Assembly: GCF_004011695.2 (NCBI RefSeq)
Contig: NC_082419.1
Location: 1,240,001-1,304,000, forward strand
Reading direction: 5' to 3'
DNA: 64,000 bases
From: Ascochyta rabiei
Taxonomy: Eukaryota > Ascomycota > Dothideomycetes > Pleosporales > Didymellaceae
In this document: piece after piece, positions 62,452 through 64,000 of the stretch
Position numbering within the stretch: position 1 is the stretch's first letter
How the letters are laid out: the number at the start of each line of letters is the position of its first letter
The notes under the pieces: generated by a model
Told to the model about the DNA's origin: nothing
What the model saw: only the letters and a program-made list of their open reading frames with translations
The model's database searches: none
Position numbers and translations under genes: made by a program

Positions 62452-62853
62452 AAGCTAAGCACGCGACACCCTTATGTATTTCAGCTTGAATTGAATCCAG
62501 GGTCTTTTATCGTGTCTCTAGGTCTGTCTCAGATTGCACAGCCTGACGATAGTAATGCTCTCCAGAGCGATGCACATTACACCGCCATGATTTGGCACTT
62601 GGCGCTAGGATACAACCCAAAACTCAGATCAAAGACTACTGACATTGAAGTCAGCAGTCGCTAATGCTGTAGTCCTATACATGGAATCGATCTCTACACA
62701 GCCGGGGCATTACGACTACTGAGACGCAGCCATTCGTTAAGGCCTAGATGGCATGATCTACACGCGAGCTCCTTTGCCTTGCCGAGCGAGCCTTGACTTA
62801 CGCTTTCGTTTTAATTTGCTGCAGACCTAAGTATCTTGATGTTGCTCGGCCGG

Positions 62854-62864
62854 CCAATCACGTG
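62854..62864 (+). promoter_or_regulatory. CCAAT box fused to a CACGTG E-box
   Basis: CCAATCACGTG: a CCAAT pentamer, the target of the fungal HAP/CBC complex, directly joined to a palindromic bHLH E-box. It is about 400 bp from the kinase start and 500 bp from the MFS start, so it could serve either gene. Confidence 0.5.
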
Positions 62865-62977
62865 CATTCACCAAGCTCATCTAGCCGAACGCAGACTTGG
62901 CGGTGCTTCTGAGCACAGCCAGGCTGGTGACGTCTACAAAAGACTACGATTTCGAATCTGGGTACGTAGACATCTCT

Positions 62978-62982
62978 ATTGG
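62978..62982 (-). promoter_or_regulatory. Inverted CCAAT box
   Basis: ATTGG on the plus strand, about 380 bp upstream of the MFS start codon. A short motif, so weak evidence alone. Confidence 0.3.
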
Positions 62983-63363
62983 TCGCCGCATCAAGTACAC
63001 ACTAGTGCGGCACGCGAGAACACGATTGTGTTTCTATTCCTGTTCATTCACAGCCTAAATGACTGTACGCTACGCTTCACAATTATAACTTTATGTTACA
63101 TGGCATCACAAGAAGTAGCAGAACGGGCTTAAATTAGCTATCTACTGTGCCAACCTAATTCCAGTCTTGTGGAAAGAATACAGTCAGCCTCTTCAAGGAT
63201 CACTTTCTGTACCACCGCCTCACAATCCCAACATTCGTGAAGAGAAAGCCTTATGAATAGGTAACAACGCGCTTGCAAATCTCTCCCCCGGGACAAAATC
63301 ACGGTCACTTGATCGAAGCTTTCTTGTACATTCATTTTACGCAATTCACAATATTCGTTCAGT

Positions 63364-64000
63364 ATGCGGCTACCGGAGAGACTCTACAGGAAGCCTTTGC
63401 TCAGTGACGACGGCCACTTTCGCGACTCACAAGAACTGCCTAGGTTTTCTTTCGAACAAGAAAATAGGCCTCTCGTTAGCACGGAACTTCTCTTCCATCA
63501 GTGGTCCGGGGACGAAGAAGCGACATACGATCCAAGGCTCAACGCTATAGAAAACGCGCTGAAAATGGAACAAGATATTATTGTGAGTTCACGGCATTTT
63601 TGCGTCTGCATATATCGCTGACGTGTACTGCAGATCACTTGGGATGGACCGAACGATCCCATGAACCCTCTCAACTGGTCACAGTCGCGAAAGTGGGTCG
63701 TTACAATGCTTGTCTCGATGTTCACGTTTATTAGCCCGTTCTCATCAACAATGGTCACGCCAGCACTGCCAGTCATTGCAGACGACTTCGGTATCCCCGA
63801 GGGCTTCATGCGTCAGCTAGTTATGACTATATTCCTGCTCGGCTATGCTCAGGGTCCCTTCGTGCTCGCCCCTCTCAGCGAGATCTATGGGAGGGTGACA
63901 GTGTTGCAATATTCCAATCTGATCTATCTTGTCTTCAATACAGCATGTGGTTTTGCTCAGACGAAGGAGCAGATGCTCGCATTCCGGTTTTTAAGTGGTG
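63364..64000 (+). CDS. MFS transporter of the DHA1 drug:H+ antiporter type, N-terminal part
   Basis: Membrane transporter of the major facilitator superfamily; the N-terminal layout is typical of fungal 12-helix DHA1 drug or polyamine exporters. Exon 1 is 63364-63582 (73 codons, phase 0), followed by a 51-bp intron and exon 2 from 63634 to the window edge; 195 residues are visible. A hydrophilic cytosolic N-terminus leads to ITWDGPNDPMNPLNWS (74-89), a hallmark just before helix 1 (about 93-113). Helix 2 (about 134-154) runs into motif A, with GYAQGPFVLAPLSEIYGR at 143-160. Helix 3 begins near 165. The frame is cut by the window end, so the substrate cannot be told. No damage is seen. It shares a divergent promoter region with glycerate kinase. 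Confidence 0.92.
63583..63633 (+). other. Intron of the MFS gene
   Basis: 51-bp intron with donor GTGAGT and acceptor TGCAG and a GCTGAC branch-like site. Its removal joins MEQDII to ITWDGPNDP, restoring the DHA1 signature. Confidence 0.93.

Larger units (their letters stand above)
62452..63363. other. Divergent promoter region between glycerate kinase and MFS genes
   Basis: 912 bp of balanced composition. It contains the CCAAT/E-box site at 62854-62864 and an inverted CCAAT at 62978-62982. Small frames here show no protein-like features. The 5' leader of the kinase transcript may also lie here. Confidence 0.65.

Noticed and set aside
62200..62664. 154-codon plus-strand frame
   Set aside because: It overlaps the 5' part of the glycerate kinase gene antisense and has no recognisable features.
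62836..63132. 98-codon plus-strand frame
   Set aside because: It lies in the divergent promoter region and has no recognisable domain.
63498..63809. 103-codon minus-strand frame
   Set aside because: Antisense to the MFS gene, whose splice sites and signature motifs are clear.

Overview
This window looks like filamentous ascomycete (Pezizomycotina) DNA, and probably a fungus with an AT-rich/GC-balanced two-compartment genome. The first ~58.9 kb is AT-rich, dense in TAA/TAG and poor in CpA/TpG, as expected after repeat-induced point mutation (RIP). It is a nested pile of dead transposable elements without intact genes. From about 59.3 kb the composition becomes ordinary, and there are host genes with short GT-AG introns (51 and 56 bp).

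Layout of the AT-rich block. 1-1855 and 7844-9202: unclassified degraded DNA. 1856-7838: Copia element on the minus strand with 162-bp LTRs and a GCTCT duplication; a 777-bp palindromic element with telomere-like arrays (4175-4951) sits inside it. 9208-17893: Gypsy on the minus strand with 467-bp LTRs, carrying a pogo/Fot1 element (A, 11806-13667). 19681-24092: Copia on the plus strand, partly deleted. 24093-25630: tandem-repeat-rich DNA. 25631-32052: 5'-LTR half of a second Gypsy of the 9.2-kb family, holding pogo copies B and C. 32053-36960: unclassified. 36961-37437: lone Gypsy LTR. 37440-43218: Copia on the minus strand with ~0.8-kb LTRs. 43219-46513: tail of a plus-strand Copia of the same family, split by pogo D. 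46514-58946: a minus-strand pogo (G) that was split by pogo E, which was itself split by pogo F and by a small solo-LTR-like insert; G was split again by a third Gypsy (50836-57964, TTTAC duplication).

Layout of the gene-bearing end. 59374-60396 is a coiled-coil-type gene broken by two in-frame stops. 60884-62451 (minus) is a two-exon glycerate kinase. 63364 to the window end (plus) is the start of a DHA1-type MFS transporter. The last two are divergent across a 912-bp promoter region holding a CCAAT box fused to a CACGTG E-box.

The most notable observations are: the palindromic element with a 12-bp target duplication; convergent loss of catalytic aspartates in transposases and reverse transcriptases; LTRs with exchanged U3 halves; a sense-strand coding trace inside an antisense Gypsy; and a nesting order that agrees with mutation load. 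No intact new system was found in the AT-rich part. Alignments were made by eye, so domain borders inside degraded elements are approximate.
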